DNA of 64,000 nucleotides, from assembly GCF_963662255.1 (NCBI RefSeq), contig NC_085081.1:1-64000 (forward strand). Reading direction: 5' to 3'. Below are positions 42,601 through 53,017 of the stretch, piece after piece. How positions within the stretch are numbered: the first letter of the stretch is position 1; each line of letters starts with the position of its first letter. The position numbers were made by a program, and so were the translations under genes. The notes beneath the pieces were generated by a model. That model made no database searches, was not told the DNA's origin, and worked only from the letters and a program-made list of their open reading frames with translations. Origin of the DNA: Cinclus cinclus (lineage: Eukaryota > Chordata > Aves > Passeriformes > Cinclidae).

Positions 42601-45600
42601 GAGCATCGCTCCCGTCTCCATGGGAACTGAGCATCGCTCCCGTCACCATGGCGACCGAGCATCGCTCCCGTCTCCATGGGAACTGAGCATCGCTCCCGTC
42701 ACCATGGCGACCGAGCATCGCTCCCGTCTCCATGGGAACTGAGCATCGCTCCCGTCACCATGGCGACCGAGCATCGCTCCCGTCTCCATGGGAACTGAGC
42801 ATCGCTCCCGTCACCATGGCGACCGAGCATCGCTCCCGTCTCCATGGGAACTGAGCATCGCTCCCGTCACCATGGCGACCGAGCATCGCTCCCGTCTCCA
42901 TGGGAACTGAGCATCGCTCCCGTCTCCATGGCGACCGAGCATCGCTCCTGTCGCCATGGCAACTGAGCATCGCTCCTGTCTCCATGGGAACTGAGCATCG
43001 CTCCCGTCTCCATGGCGACCGAGCATCGCTCCTGTCGCCATGGCAACTGAGCATCGCTCCCGTCTCCATGGGAACTGAGCATCGCTCCCGTCACCATGGG
43101 AACCGAACATCCCTCCCGTCACCATGGCGACCGAGCATCGCTCCCGTCTCCATGGGAACTGAGCATCGCTCCCGTCACCATGGCAACCGAGCATCGCTCC
43201 CCTCTCCATGGCAACCGAGCATCGCTCCCGTCACCATGGCAACCGAGCATCGCTCCTGTCTCCATGGCAACCGAGCATCGCTCCCGTCTCCATGGGAACT
43301 GAGCATCGCTCCTGTCTCCATGGGAACTGAGCATCGCTCCCGTCACCATGGGAACCGAACATCCCTCCCGTCACCATGGCGACCGAGCATCGCTCCCGTC
43401 TCCATGGGAACTGAGCATCGCTCCTGTCGCCATGGGAACTGAGCATCGCTCCCGTCACCATGGCAACCGAGCATCGCTCCCCTCTCCATGGCAACCGAGC
43501 ATCGCTCCCGTCACCATGGCAACCGAGCATCGCTCCTGTCTCCATGGGAACTGAGCATCGCTCCCGTCACCATGGCAACCGAGCAGGGATAGAGAGTGAT
43601 GCGGCGCCCTCCCAGTTTCTCCCAGTTCTTCCCAGTTCCCTCCCAGTCCCTTCCACTGTCCTCAATCCCCTCCCAGTCCATCCCAGTCTCCCCAGTTCCC
43701 TCCCAGTCCCCCCCAGCCTCTCCCAATCCTTCCCAGTCCCTCCCAGTCCATCCCAGTCCCTTCCCAGTCTCTCCCACTCCCCTCCCCGTTCCCCCCACTC
43801 CCCTCCCAATCCCTCCCATTTCCCCCCAGTCCCTTCCCAGTTCCCCACAATCCCCTCCCAGTGCTCCCAGTCCCTCCCAGTCCCTTCCCAGTCCCTTCCC
43901 AGTGTCCCCCACTCCCCTCCCAGTGGTCCCAGTCCCTCCCAGCCCCTTCCCAGTGTCCCCCACTCCCCTCCCAGTCCCTCCCAGTCCCTTCCCAGTCCCT
44001 TCCCAGTGTCCCCCACTCCCCTCCCAGTGCTCCCAGTCCCTCCCAGTCCCTTCCCAGTCCCTTCCCAGTGTCCCCCACTCCCCTCCCAGTTCCCCCCAGT
44101 CCCTCCCAGTGCGGACCCTGCTGGAAATCCGTGCGGCCGCAGCCCCGCACCAGCAGCGCGTCCCCAGTGAAGGCCATGGAGGAGTCATCGAGCACGAAGG
44201 TGACACAGCCCGGGGTGTGGCCGGGGGTGGGGAGCACCCGCAGCGCCTGGGACCCCCAAAGTGTCACTGGGACCCCCAAAGTGTCACTGGGAACCCCCAA
44301 AATGTCACTGGGAATCCCTAAAGTGTCACTGGGAACCCCAAAGTGTCACTGGGAATCCCTAAAGTGTCACTGGGAACCCCCAAAGTGTCACTGGGACCCC
44401 CAAAGTGTCACTGGGAACCCCCAAAGTGTCACTGGGACCCCCAAAGTATCACTGGGAACCCCAAAGTGTCACTGGGAATCCCCAAAGTGTCACTGGGAAT
44501 CCCTAAAGTGTTACTGGGAACCCCCAAAATGTCACTGGGAACCCCCAAAGTGTCACTGGGAACCCCAAAGTGTCACTGGGAACCCCCAAAGTGTCACTGG
44601 GAAACTCAAAATGTCACTGGGAACCCCCAAAGTGTCACTGGGAATCCCTAAAGTGTCACTGGGAACCCCCAAAGTGTCACTGGGAGCCCCCAAAGTGTCA
44701 CTGGGAAACTCAAAATGTCACTGGGAACCCCCAAAGTGTCACTGGGAACCCCCAAAGTGTCACTGGGAACCCCAAAATGTCACTGGGAACCCCCAAAGTG
44801 TCACTGGGAGCCCCCAAAGTGTCACTGGGAGCCCCCAAATGTCCCCGGGAACCCCAAAATCCCACCTGGGACCCCCTCGGGCCCCTCCCCCACCGGGCGG
44901 TTTCCAACGCAAGGGTCCCCAAATGCGCCCCTCCCCCCACCCCCCCCCTCCCCCAACCACCACTGACCCTCCCCCCAACCCCCTCCCCCAACCCCTCCCT
45001 TTTTCACCCATCCCCCACCCCCCCCCCCTCCCCAGCAGCCCCCAGGGTGGGGGGAGGGGTCTGTGCAGGGTGGGGGGAGGGGCCTCACGAAGCTCCCGAA
45101 GCGCAGCTCGTCCCCCTCCCCCAGCCGCACGTCCGCGCATGCGCCGCTCGCTCGGGAAATGGCGCTGGCGCAGCCGAGCGCGCGCCGGAGCGCGCCCGAG
45201 CCCGTCACGTGATCCGCGTGGCAGTGCGTATTGGCTGAGAGGGGCGGTGACGTCATTAGAGAGGGGGGCGCGGCGTTAATGACGTAAATGGATCCCAGTA
45301 TGGCCCAGTAACGGTACGGGGTGTTCCCAGTCCATCCCAGTCCCCTCCCAGTCCATCCCAGTGCCCCCCCAGTCCATCCCAGTGACCTCCCAGTCCATCC
45401 CAGTGCCCCCCAGTCCATCCCAGTCCCCTCCCAGTCCATCCCAGTCCCTTCCCAGTCCATCCCAGTGCTCCCCCAGTCCATCCCAGTGCCCTCCCAGTCC
45501 ATCCCAGTCCCCTCCCAGTCCATCCCAGTGACCTCCCAGTCCATCCCAGTGCCCCCCAGTCCATCCCAGTGCCCTCCCAGTCCATCCCAGTCCCCTCCCA

Positions 45601-47286
45601 GTCCTTCCCAGTGCCCTCCCAGTCCTTCCCAGTGCCCTCCCAGTCCTTCCCAGTGTCCTCCCAGTCCATCCCAGTCCCCTCCCAGTCCTTCCCAGTGCCC
45701 CCCAGTCCTTCCCAGTCCCCTCCCAGTCCTTCCCAGTGCTCCCCCAGTCCCTTCCCATTCCATCCCAATACCCTCCCAGTCCTTCCCAGTGCTCTTCCCG
45801 TCCATCCCAGTCAGCTCCCAGTCCCTTCCCAGTGTCTCCCAGTGCTCTCCCAGTAGCCCCCATTAAATCCCAGTGGGCTCCCAAGTGCCATCCAGGTACA
45901 CAACCCTGTGGGCGGAGTTTTAAACGGGTGTGGCACATTGGGTGGGGTTTAAAGGGGCGTGGTGCTGTGGGTGTGGTTTAAAGGGACACAGCACAGTGGG
46001 CGGGTTTTAAAGGGGTGTGGTGCTGTGGGTGGGGTTTAAAGGCACACAGCGCAGTGGGCGGGGTTTAAAGGGGCGTGGTGCTGTGGGTGGGGTTTAAAGG
46101 CACACAGTGCAGTGGGCGGGGTTTAAAGGGGTGTGGTGCTGTGGGTGGGGTTTAAAGGCACACAGCGCAGTGGGCGGGGTTTAAAGGCACACAGTGCAGT
46201 GGGCGGGGTTTAAAGGGGTGTGGTGCTGTGGGTGGGGTTTAAAGGGACACAGCGCAGTGGGCGGGGTTTAAAGGGGTGTGGTGCTGTGGGTGGGGTTTAA
46301 AGGCACACAGCGCAGTGGGCGGGGTTTAAAGGGGTGTGGTGCTGTGGGTGGGGTTTAAAGGGACACAGCGCAGTGGGCGGGGTTTAAAGGGGTGTGGTGC
46401 TGTGGGTGGGGTTTAAAGGCACACAGCGCAGTGGGCGGGGTTTAAAGGGGTGTGGTGCTGTGGGCGGGGTTTGAAGGCACACAGCGCAGTGGGCGGGGTT
46501 TAAAGGGACACAGCGCAGTGGGCGGGGTTTAAAGGCACACAGTGCAGTGGGTGGGGTTTAAAGGGGTGTGGTGCTGTGGGCGGGGTTTGAAGGCACACAG
46601 CACAGTGGGCGGGGTTTAAAGGGGTGTGGTGCTGTGGGTGGGGTTTAAAGGCACACAGCGCAGTGGGCGGGGTTTAAAGGGGTGTGGTGCTGTGGGCGGG
46701 GTTTAAAGGGACACACCTGCGTAGCGCAAGGTGAGGCCGAGCTCCCGCAGCAGCTGCAGGTCCCGGGGCACGGTCTCGAGCACGGGGTCGATGATGACGG
46801 CGTCGCCGCTGCCCGCGTCCGCCAGCAGGTACGTGTAGGTGCACGACGAGGCCTCGAAAAGCTGCGGCCGTCACCCCCCAGGGGAAAAAAAAAAAAACAA
46901 ACAAAACAAAATAAAATAAAACAATAAAATATCCCTCCCAAAATATATTAAATTAAAAAAAAAACAAAAAAAAAAACAACCTCACAGATTTTCTACTCGA
47001 GAAATTTCCCAAAACCCCGCTCGGTTTTTGGCCCGCCCCCAATTTCCCCTCAGAAATTATTCCCCTCCCCCCCCTCCCCGTGACCTTTGATCCCTGAGGC
47101 CTCTCCCGACTTTTCGTCCCCTCCCCCCCCCTCCATATCCCCCTCTTCCCCCTCAATGAAAACTTTTCCCCCCGTTCCGCCCCTTTCCCCTCCCCCCACC
47201 TGCCGCATCAGCAGCTGTCGCCCCGCCCCCGGCGCTGTCGCGAGGCCTCGCGCTGTCGCGACAGAGGCGAGCCGGCGGAGCAACAT
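39660..47286 (-). CDS. ETHE1: ETHE1 persulfide dioxygenase, mitochondrial
   Basis: Seven exons: 47286-47200, 46861-46717, 45234-45089, 44246-44117, 42564-42475, 41730-41614 and 39709-39660. They sum to 765 nt, giving 254 residues in phase, the human length. ETHE1 oxidises glutathione persulfide to sulfite in the mitochondrial matrix (sulfide detoxification). The Arg-rich N-terminus ([14 protein letters not shown]) suits a targeting peptide. The metallo-beta-lactamase fold shows the iron-site motif NTHCHADH, the second histidine in [10 protein letters not shown] and the aspartate in [19 protein letters not shown]. Other landmarks are [43 protein letters not shown] and the C-terminal [14 protein letters not shown]. 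The donor after 44117 is GTCCGC, a poor match beyond GT. Introns hold six large minisatellites. An upstream CpG block overlaps the start. Confidence 0.97.
39770..41425. repeat. GGGGGATTTTTTGGG minisatellite, ETHE1 intron 6
   Basis: About 1.6 kb of G/T-rich units (GGGGAATTTTTGGGG, then GGTAATTTTGGGGGGATT and GGTTATTTTGGGG). A block near 40620-40880 is repeated with few changes near 40915-41160 and again to 41420, a longer period of about 295 bp. The sense strand is C/A-rich here. Confidence 0.85.
41765..42470. repeat. GAGTGACCCCTGACCCCT minisatellite, ETHE1 intron 5
   Basis: Units TGAGTGACCCC, TGACCCC and GGGTGACCTTTAATGACCCC. The same motif family as CIC 1540-2055, but antisense to the ETHE1 transcript. 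Confidence 0.85.
42583..43590. repeat. 28-bp minisatellite carrying RFX X-boxes, ETHE1 intron 4
   Basis: About 36 units of CATCGCTCCCGTCACCATGG plus CGACCGAG or GAACTGAG (28 bp). Seven units hold a full X-box: GTCACCATGGCAAC at 43174, 43230, 43454, 43510 and 43566, and GTCGCCATGGCAAC at 42950 and 43034. Most other units differ by one base (GGCGAC or GGGAAC). Alternating unit types give a 56-bp higher-order period. Confidence 0.92.
43605..44116. repeat. CCCAGTCCCTCCCAGTGCTC minisatellite starting at the ETHE1 exon 4 donor
   Basis: On the sense strand the donor reads GTCCGCACTGGGAGGGACTG, so the ACTGGGAGGG array begins six bases into the intron. Confidence 0.88.
44247..44850. repeat. CCCCCAAAGTGTCACTGGGA minisatellite, ETHE1 intron 3
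   Basis: Nineteen- to 20-bp units of AAAGTGTCACTGGGAACCCC abut the exon 4 acceptor. The sense strand repeats CAGTGACACTTTGGGGGTTC. Confidence 0.9.
45300..45875. repeat. CCCAGTCCATCCCAGTGCCC minisatellite, ETHE1 intron 2
   Basis: Ten-bp-based units of the ACTGGGA family on the sense strand, near the exon 3 acceptor. Confidence 0.88.
45905..46716. repeat. alternating A/B 29-bp minisatellite starting at the ETHE1 exon 2 donor
   Basis: Two 29-bp unit types alternate: A begins TTTAAAGGGGTGTGGTGCTG and B begins TTTAAAGGCACACAGCGCAG; both end GTGGGYGGGG. In places B is doubled. On the sense strand the donor (GCAG, then GTGTGTCCCTTTAAACCCCG) is the end of a unit, so the array runs to the splice site. 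Confidence 0.9.
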
Positions 47287-47480
47287 GGCGGCGGTGGGGC
47301 CCGCAAGGAGAGCGCGGCCGCTTTAAGAGCGGCAGGGGAGGGGGCGGGGCTTAAAGCGGCGGCAAAGCCTTAAAGGGGCAACGGCTTCAAGGTGGGGCCG
47401 CGCTTAAAGCGGCGACGCGTCTTAAAAGGGCAACGCGGGGACGGCGGATTGAGTGGAATGGGAGCGGTGGGGCCCGATTT
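47200..47480 (-). promoter_or_regulatory. ETHE1 5' exon and CpG promoter
   Basis: AACATGGCGGCGG on the plus strand at about 47283 overlaps the ETHE1 ATG and matches a YY1 site. TCGCGA palindromes flank it (47229-47265). Upstream, about six degenerate CTTAAAGCGGCAACG units run to 47490. No TATA box is seen. Confidence 0.55.
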
Positions 47481-47489
47481 AAAGCGGCA

Positions 47490-48072
47490 ACGACCTGGGC
47501 AGTGATTTGGGGTTTTTTTTTTATTAATTATAAATTCGTTTGTTACGTGTTTATTATAAATTTATTCGAGTTTTTACGCGCTTAATCGATTTATTGCGTT
47601 TATCTGTTTCTTATTTAAACACCCGATGCGTTTATTGTACTTTTTTTCTATATTCCCCATTTATTTATTTCGAGCATAATTTTTACCTCTCAGTCTTCAT
47701 AAAACTCTGCTTTTTTTTTTTTTTTTTTTTTTTTTATCACCTGCTTTTCCAGCCAATCGTTGATTTTTTACAACTGTTCGTTTGCGGCATTAATTAATTA
47801 TCGTAATTATCAATCATCTCTTTCTGCCTCAATTGTAGATTTTTATTGTCCGTCCGTGGATCCTGCCGCTCATCGTTAATTGCTGTTGCACAATTAACGA
47901 CGCCTTTTTGTTAATTAATGCGGCGTTTACCTGATTTCAGCGTTTTACACCTGGAGAAACTTCTTAAAGCGGCAACGCCCTTCACGTGGGCCCCGCCCCA
48001 CCGGCGAGAAAAGCCACGCCCACTTTAATAAAAAAAAAAAAACCCTACAGCTTTTTTTTTTTTTAAATCGTT
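47490..48072. other. AT-rich spacer between ETHE1 and XRCC1
   Basis: TAATTA and T-rich sequence, including a T run near 47710-47735. No exon was found. Confidence 0.55.
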
Positions 48073-48083
48073 TTTATTTTATT
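48073..48083 (-). promoter_or_regulatory. XRCC1 poly(A) signals (two overlapping)
   Basis: TTTATTTTATT on the plus strand gives two overlapping AATAAA on minus, about 60 nt after the stop. Confidence 0.7.
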
Positions 48084-48139
48084 CTTGGGGAAAGGGGTGG
48101 GGGGGGGGGGTGTCGCAGGTGATGACGTCACCGATGACG

Positions 48140-51100
48140 TCACGCACGGGGGGTGACTGCGTAGGGCTGGGCCGGCAGGGGGCGCTGGCGCTCCCCGCAC
48201 AGCAGCAGCCAATGGGGACGCACGAAGGTCAGAGAGGGGCGGAGCTCCAGGGCCTGAGGAGGGCGGGGCTTGGTTTAAAGGGGCAGCGACACCTGGATGA
48301 ACGCACCCATCCAGGCCACGCCTCCCCCGTGACCACACCCAGCCAGGCCACGCCCCCCTCCGCCAGGCCACACCTCCTCGAAGGCGGGGTCCCAGTCCTG
48401 CGCTGTCACCACGTGGGTCACCGAGTCGTCCATGTACGGGGCCAGGGTCCTGGGGACCAGTATGGACCAGTATAAACCAGTATGGACTGGTACGCACCAG
48501 TACAAATCGCTGCAGACCGGTATGAACCAGTATGGAGCGGTATGGACCAGTGCATCCCAGTTCAACCTCCAAGAACAGCCCAGTAGAACCCAGCATGAAT
48601 TCCCAGTCCGTCCCACCGCCCTCCCAGTCCATCCCAGTTCCCTCCCAGTCCATCCCAGTTCCCTCCCAGTCCATCCCAGTTCCCTCCCAGTTCATCCCAA
48701 TCCCCTCCCAGTCCCTTCCAGTCTGTCCCAGTCCCTCCCACCGCCCTCCCAGTCCATCCCAGTTCCCTCCCAGTTCATCCCAATCCCCTCCCAGTCCCTT
48801 CCAGTCTGTCCCAGTCCCTCCCACCGCCCTCCCAGTCCATCCCAGTTCCCTCCCAGTGCTCCCAGTCCATCCCAATCCCCTCCCAGTCCCTTCCAGTCTG
48901 TCCCAGTCCCTCCCACCGCCCTCCCGGTCCATCCCAATCCCCTCCCAGTCCCTCCCAATCCTCTCCCAGTATCTCCCAGTCCCTCCCAGTCTCACCCCCC
49001 GAACGCCACCACGTAGCGCAGCAGGCGCCGCTCCAGCCCCGCCGGGAATTCTCCGTGGAAAAAGAAAGTTTTGTCCTCAAAAAAATCTGTGGGGGAGGGG
49101 CGGGGGTGAGCAAAGGGGGGGCGGGGAGGAGTGGGGGAGGGGCGGGGGGAGGGGTTTTACGCACCTGGCAGGGGGGGGATGGGCTCGCCCTCCCCCTCCT
49201 CGTCCTCGCTGTTCTCCTCGGTGGAGCCTCCGTAGGGGTCGGTGCTGGGTGGGGGAGGGGCCAGGTGTGACCCCGCCCACATCCAGGTGCGACCGCGCCC
49301 AGGTGTGACCGCGCCCCCTCGGCCCAAACTCACTCCTCTGATTGGCCGTCGCTGTCACCTGACTCGGGGGGTGTGGCCGGCACCGTGGGGGGAGGGGTCT
49401 CGGGTGTGTCCAGGTGAGTTGGCCCCGCCCTTTTCCCCACCTTGACGGGGGAGGGGCGTGAAGGGGGTGGGGCATCCTCAGGCCCCTCCCCCTCGCTGCT
49501 GGAGGAGGCGGAGCCATCCAGGAGGTACCTGAGGGGGGGAGGGGCACAGGTGGAGACACACCCATGCCAGGGTGTGGCACTTCCAGGCGTGCCCAAAGTG
49601 CCCCCAGCTGTATCCAGGTGTGTCCCAGGTGTATCCCACCTGTGCTCAGGTGTGTTCAAGGTGTGCCCAGGTACCCCCAGGTGTGCCCAGGTGACACTCA
49701 CGGCCCACACGAAACCCTTTTCTGCAACCTCTGGCACTCCCAAACCCATCCAGGTGACACCACCACTCCCCCAGGTGTGTCCCAGGTATCCTCAGGTAAA
49801 TCTCAGGTATCCCCAGATGTGCTCAGGTGTATCCCAGGTGTGCCCAGGTGTATCCCAGGTGCTCCCAGGTGCCCCCGGGTATCTCAGGTGCTCCCAGGTG
49901 CCCCAGGTGTGCCCAGGTGTATCCCAGGTCTGCCCCAGGTGCCCCCAGGTGTATCTCAGGTGTTCCCAGGTGCCCCAGGTGTGCCCAGGTGTATCCCAGG
50001 TCTGCCCCAGGTGCCCCCAGGTGCATCTCAGGTGTTCCCAGGTGCCCCAGGTGTGTCCAGGTGTATCCCAGGTGCCCCCAGGTGTATCTCAGGTGTTCCC
50101 AGGTGCCCCAGGTGTGCCCAGGTGTATCCCAGGTGCCCCCGGGTGTATCTCAGGTGTTCCCAGGTGCCCCAGGTATCCCCAGGTGTATCCCAGGTCTGCC
50201 CCAGTTGCCCCCAGGTGTATCTCAGGTGTTCCCAGGTGCCCCCCAGGTACTCCCCAGCTGTTCCCAGGTGTATCCCAGGTATCCCCAGGTGACACTCACG
50301 GCCCACACGAAACCCTTTTCTGCAACCTCTGGCACTCCCAAACCCATCCAGGTGACACCACCACTCCCCCGAGCTGCCTCGCCCTCGCGGCTTTCGGCGT
50401 CCTGGCGAAGGCACACCTGCCCAGGTGAGAACCAGCCGCTCTCTCAGCGCTCACCCTCACCTGGGAACGCCCAGGTGAGCTCCCCTCGGGGGTTACCTAC
50501 ACCAGGTGAGTGCTGTCCTCGGTCCAGTCGGGCCGGTACTGCGCCCCCAGCGCCACGGCCGCCGCCCTCAGGTGAGCCCGCAGAGGGTTCTGGAACCCGC
50601 TCAGCACCAGCACCACCCCCCCCAACACCTGGGCAGCCCCGGGATTTTGGGGGGTCTTGGATGGAGGAGAGGAGGTGGAGCCGGAATTTTGGGGTTTTTT
50701 TTGGGGGGTCCCGTTGGTTTTCCGGGGTGGGAGGTGACGTTTTGGGGGTTGCTGTGGAGAAATGGGGGGGGGGGAGGTGTTACAGGTGAGATTCGGGGGT
50801 CACAGGTGGGGGTTTGGGGGGGTCCCAGGTGAGATTTGGGGGTTTACAGGTGAGATATGGGGGTCCCAGGTGTGGTTTACGGATCCCAGGTGAGGTTTTG
50901 AGGGTCCCAGGTGATATTTGGGGGTCCCAGGTGGGGTTTTGGGGGGCCCAGGTGAGGTTTTGGGGGTCCCAGGTGAGGTTTTGGGAGTCCCAGGTGGGAT
51001 TTTTGAGCTCCCCTAGGTGTTAATTTTGGGAGATGACCCCACATGTTCGGGGGCTCCCCCAGGTGTGAATTTGGGCTCCCCCAGGTGTGAATTCGGGGGC

Positions 51101-53017
51101 TCCCCCAGGTGTGATTGCGGGGGCTCCCCCAGGTGTGATTGCGGGGGCTCCCCCAGGTGTGATTTCGGGGGCTCCCCCAGGTGTGATTTGGGGCTCCCCC
51201 AGGTGTGAATTTGGGCTCCCCCAGGTGTGATTTCGGGGGCTCCCCCAGGTGTGATTTGGGGCTCCCCCAGGTGTGAATTCGGGCTCCCCCAGGCGTGAAT
51301 TCGGGCTCCCCCAGGTGTGAATTCGGGCTCCCCCAGGTGTGATTTCGGGCTCCCCCAGGTGTGATTTGGGGCTCACCCAGGTGTGATTTTGGGGGCTCCC
51401 CTTACCTTGCTGACCTCACCTGTCCCCTGCAGCGCTGCCACGGCGTAGCTGGGACCGGGGGGGTCCTGGGGGGGGGCTGGGAAGGGGGAAGGTCTGTGAG
51501 GTGGGGGAGGGGTCCCGAGGGTCTCAAAGGGTGTGGGGGGAGGGGAGGGGGGGGGGTGTGTCTTACCTGGGGTGGGGGAGGGGCGTTGGTAGAAGAGGGA
51601 GCCGGGGGGGCGTCGGGGGCTCCCCTCCCCCTCCTCCCGCAGAGTGAAGGGACCCAGGCGGCGAAGCTGGGGGAGAGGGGGAGGGGTTTGGGGGGGAATT
51701 TGGGAATTTTTGGGGTTTTTGGGGGGATGGGGGGAGGGTGCAGGTGAAGCTGGGGGAGAGGGGGAGGGGTTTGGGGGGGGATTTGGGGAATTTTGGGGGA
51801 AATTTGGAGGGATTTGGGGGTCACTGGGGGGTCACTCTGGGGTCACTGGGGGGTCACTCTGGGGTCACTGGGGGTCATTCTGGGGTCACTGGGGGGTCAC
51901 TCTGGGTCACTGGGGGGTCACTCTGGGGTCACTGCGGGGTCACTCTGGGTCACTGGGGGGTCACTCTGGGGTCACTCTGGGTCACTGGGGGGTCACTCTG
52001 GGGTCACTGTGTGGTCACTGGGGGGCTCACTCTGGGGTCACTCTGGGGTCACTGGGGGGCTCACTCTGGGGTCACTCTGGGGTCACTGGGGGGTCACTCT
52101 GGGGTCACTCACCGGCGCCTCAGGTGGGGCCTCGTCCTCTTTGGGAGCAGCAAACACCCGGATGAAGGACAGACCGTAGCTGCGGCTCTAGGGGGGGAGG
52201 GGGGGGGGACACCAGGTGAATTTTGGGGAGTCGTCAGGTGTATTTTGACCCCCTCCCCCACCCAGGTGTGCTGATCCCCCTCACCTGGCAGTAAGGCTGG
52301 CTCAACACCACACGCAGCCTGTCCCAAGTGGCCTGAGCTGGACCCTTGACCAACGAGTCGGGGCCGAAGAGCCGGACCCTGCGTGGCTCCACCCCGGCCC
52401 GGCTCTCGCTGGGTGACATCAGGGCAGCGCTGGGCAACAACACCTGCGCCAGGTGAGGCCTCAGGTGAGGCTCAGGTGAGACTCAGGTGATGCTCGAGAG
52501 GGGGGCGGTTATCAGGGCTCACCTGGAACTCTCCCCCGGCTGAGGAGCCCACCAGGACCTCCACGAAAGCGGCGCCGTCGTTGCCGATGTGCAGCGAGTG
52601 GATGGGCCGGGATTCTCCCAGCTGCTCCCCAAAACATCCCTGAGAGTCTGGAGGGCTCCAAAACCGACACGGCCACCCCCAAATCCCTCCTCAAAAATCT
52701 CCCCACACCTCCTCAGAGAGCCCCAAAACCCAACAAGGAATCCCCCCTCCCCGCCCAGTTCCCTTTAGTTCCCCTCCTCATCCTCTCCCCACCTCCAGCA
52801 CCACGCTCAGCTGCTTCTCCCCCGCCGCCGCCCCCCGCCAGCGTCCGCCATCATTGGGCCGCAGCAGATTCTCGGCCGGGTGACGCTGGGGAGACACAGA
52901 AAATTCAGCACCGACCCCTCCGGATCCCCCCCTCCCCGGTACCGCAGAGCCTCCTCCCGGTCCCACCGGGTCAGCGCTGGTCACGGACACGACGCGCGTT
53001 AACGGGATCTCCGGCAT
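48140..53017 (-). CDS. XRCC1: XRCC1, scaffold of single-strand break repair
   Basis: Exons: 53017-52967, 52885-52793, 52621-52523, 52443-52285, 52187-52113, 51666-51567, 51465-51406, 50751-50501, 50416-50300, 49528-49334, 49244-49165, 49086-48996, 48449-48374 and 48253-48140. About 519 residues; human has 633. XRCC1 scaffolds POLB, PARP1, LIG3 and PNKP. Seen: N-terminal domain (MPEIPLTRVVSV, AENLLRPND, IHSLHIGNDGAAFVEVLVGS, MSPSESRAGVEPRRVRLFGP, WDRLRVVLSQPY, YGLSFIRVF); basic linker PPKRHLPPRKTNG (likely NLS); BRCT1 (VVLVLSGFQNPLRAHLR, QYRPDWTEDSTHLVCAF, GWVWECQRLQKR); acidic linker; BRCT2 (FFEDKTFFFHGEFP, THVVTAQDWDPAFEE, PSLTFVRPHWLLLCGE). The human-like MPEI start was chosen; an in-frame ATG lies six codons upstream (53035). 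One excess base is implied between exons 51567-51666 and 51406-51465 (C7 run). Confidence 0.93.
48460..48990. repeat. ACCAGTATGG and CCCAGTCCATCCCAGTTCCC minisatellites, XRCC1 intron
   Basis: From 48460 to 48560 units are GACCAGTATG. From 48600 to 48993 they are CCCAGTCCATCCCAGTTCCC. On the sense strand the second array begins in the donor itself (GTGAGACTGGGAGGGACTGG) of exon 48996-49086. Confidence 0.88.
49555..50299. repeat. CCCAGGTGTGCCCAGGTGTA minisatellite, XRCC1 intron 9
   Basis: Units of GTGCCCCAGGTGTGCCCAG and GTATCTCAGGTGTTCCCAG. The sense strand reads CACCTGGG. The intron starts GTGAGTGTCACCTGGGGATA, continuous with the array. It contains a second copy of part of exon 9. Confidence 0.88.
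49686..49772 (-). pseudogene. duplicated 3' part of XRCC1 exon 9 with its donor
   Basis: An 87-bp segment is repeated at 598 bp distance (50284-50370). It includes the last 71 nt of exon 50300-50416, the GTGAGT donor and flanking intron. It encodes the BRCT1 segment with GWVWECQRLQKRVSCG. It lacks the exon's own acceptor and first 46 nt. Confidence 0.9.
50790..51398. repeat. GGGGTCCCAGGTGAGGTTTT and GGCTCCCCCAGGTGTGATTT minisatellites, XRCC1 intron 7
   Basis: From 50790 to 51010 units are GGGGTCCCAGGTGAGATTTG. From 51050 to 51395 units are GGGGCTCCCCCAGGTGTGAT. On the sense strand the second array lies a few bases after the donor at 51405 (GTAAGGGGAGCCCCC). Confidence 0.88.
51815..52112. repeat. 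GGGGTCACTCTGGGGTCACT minisatellite starting at the XRCC1 exon 5 donor
   Basis: On the sense strand the donor reads GTGAGTGACCCCAGAGTGAC and is the first unit of a CCCAGAGTGACCC array. Confidence 0.88.

Noticed and set aside
42583..43590. CRISPR-like array of regular 28-bp repeats
   Set aside because: Units are contiguous with no unique spacers, in a vertebrate intron; a simple minisatellite.
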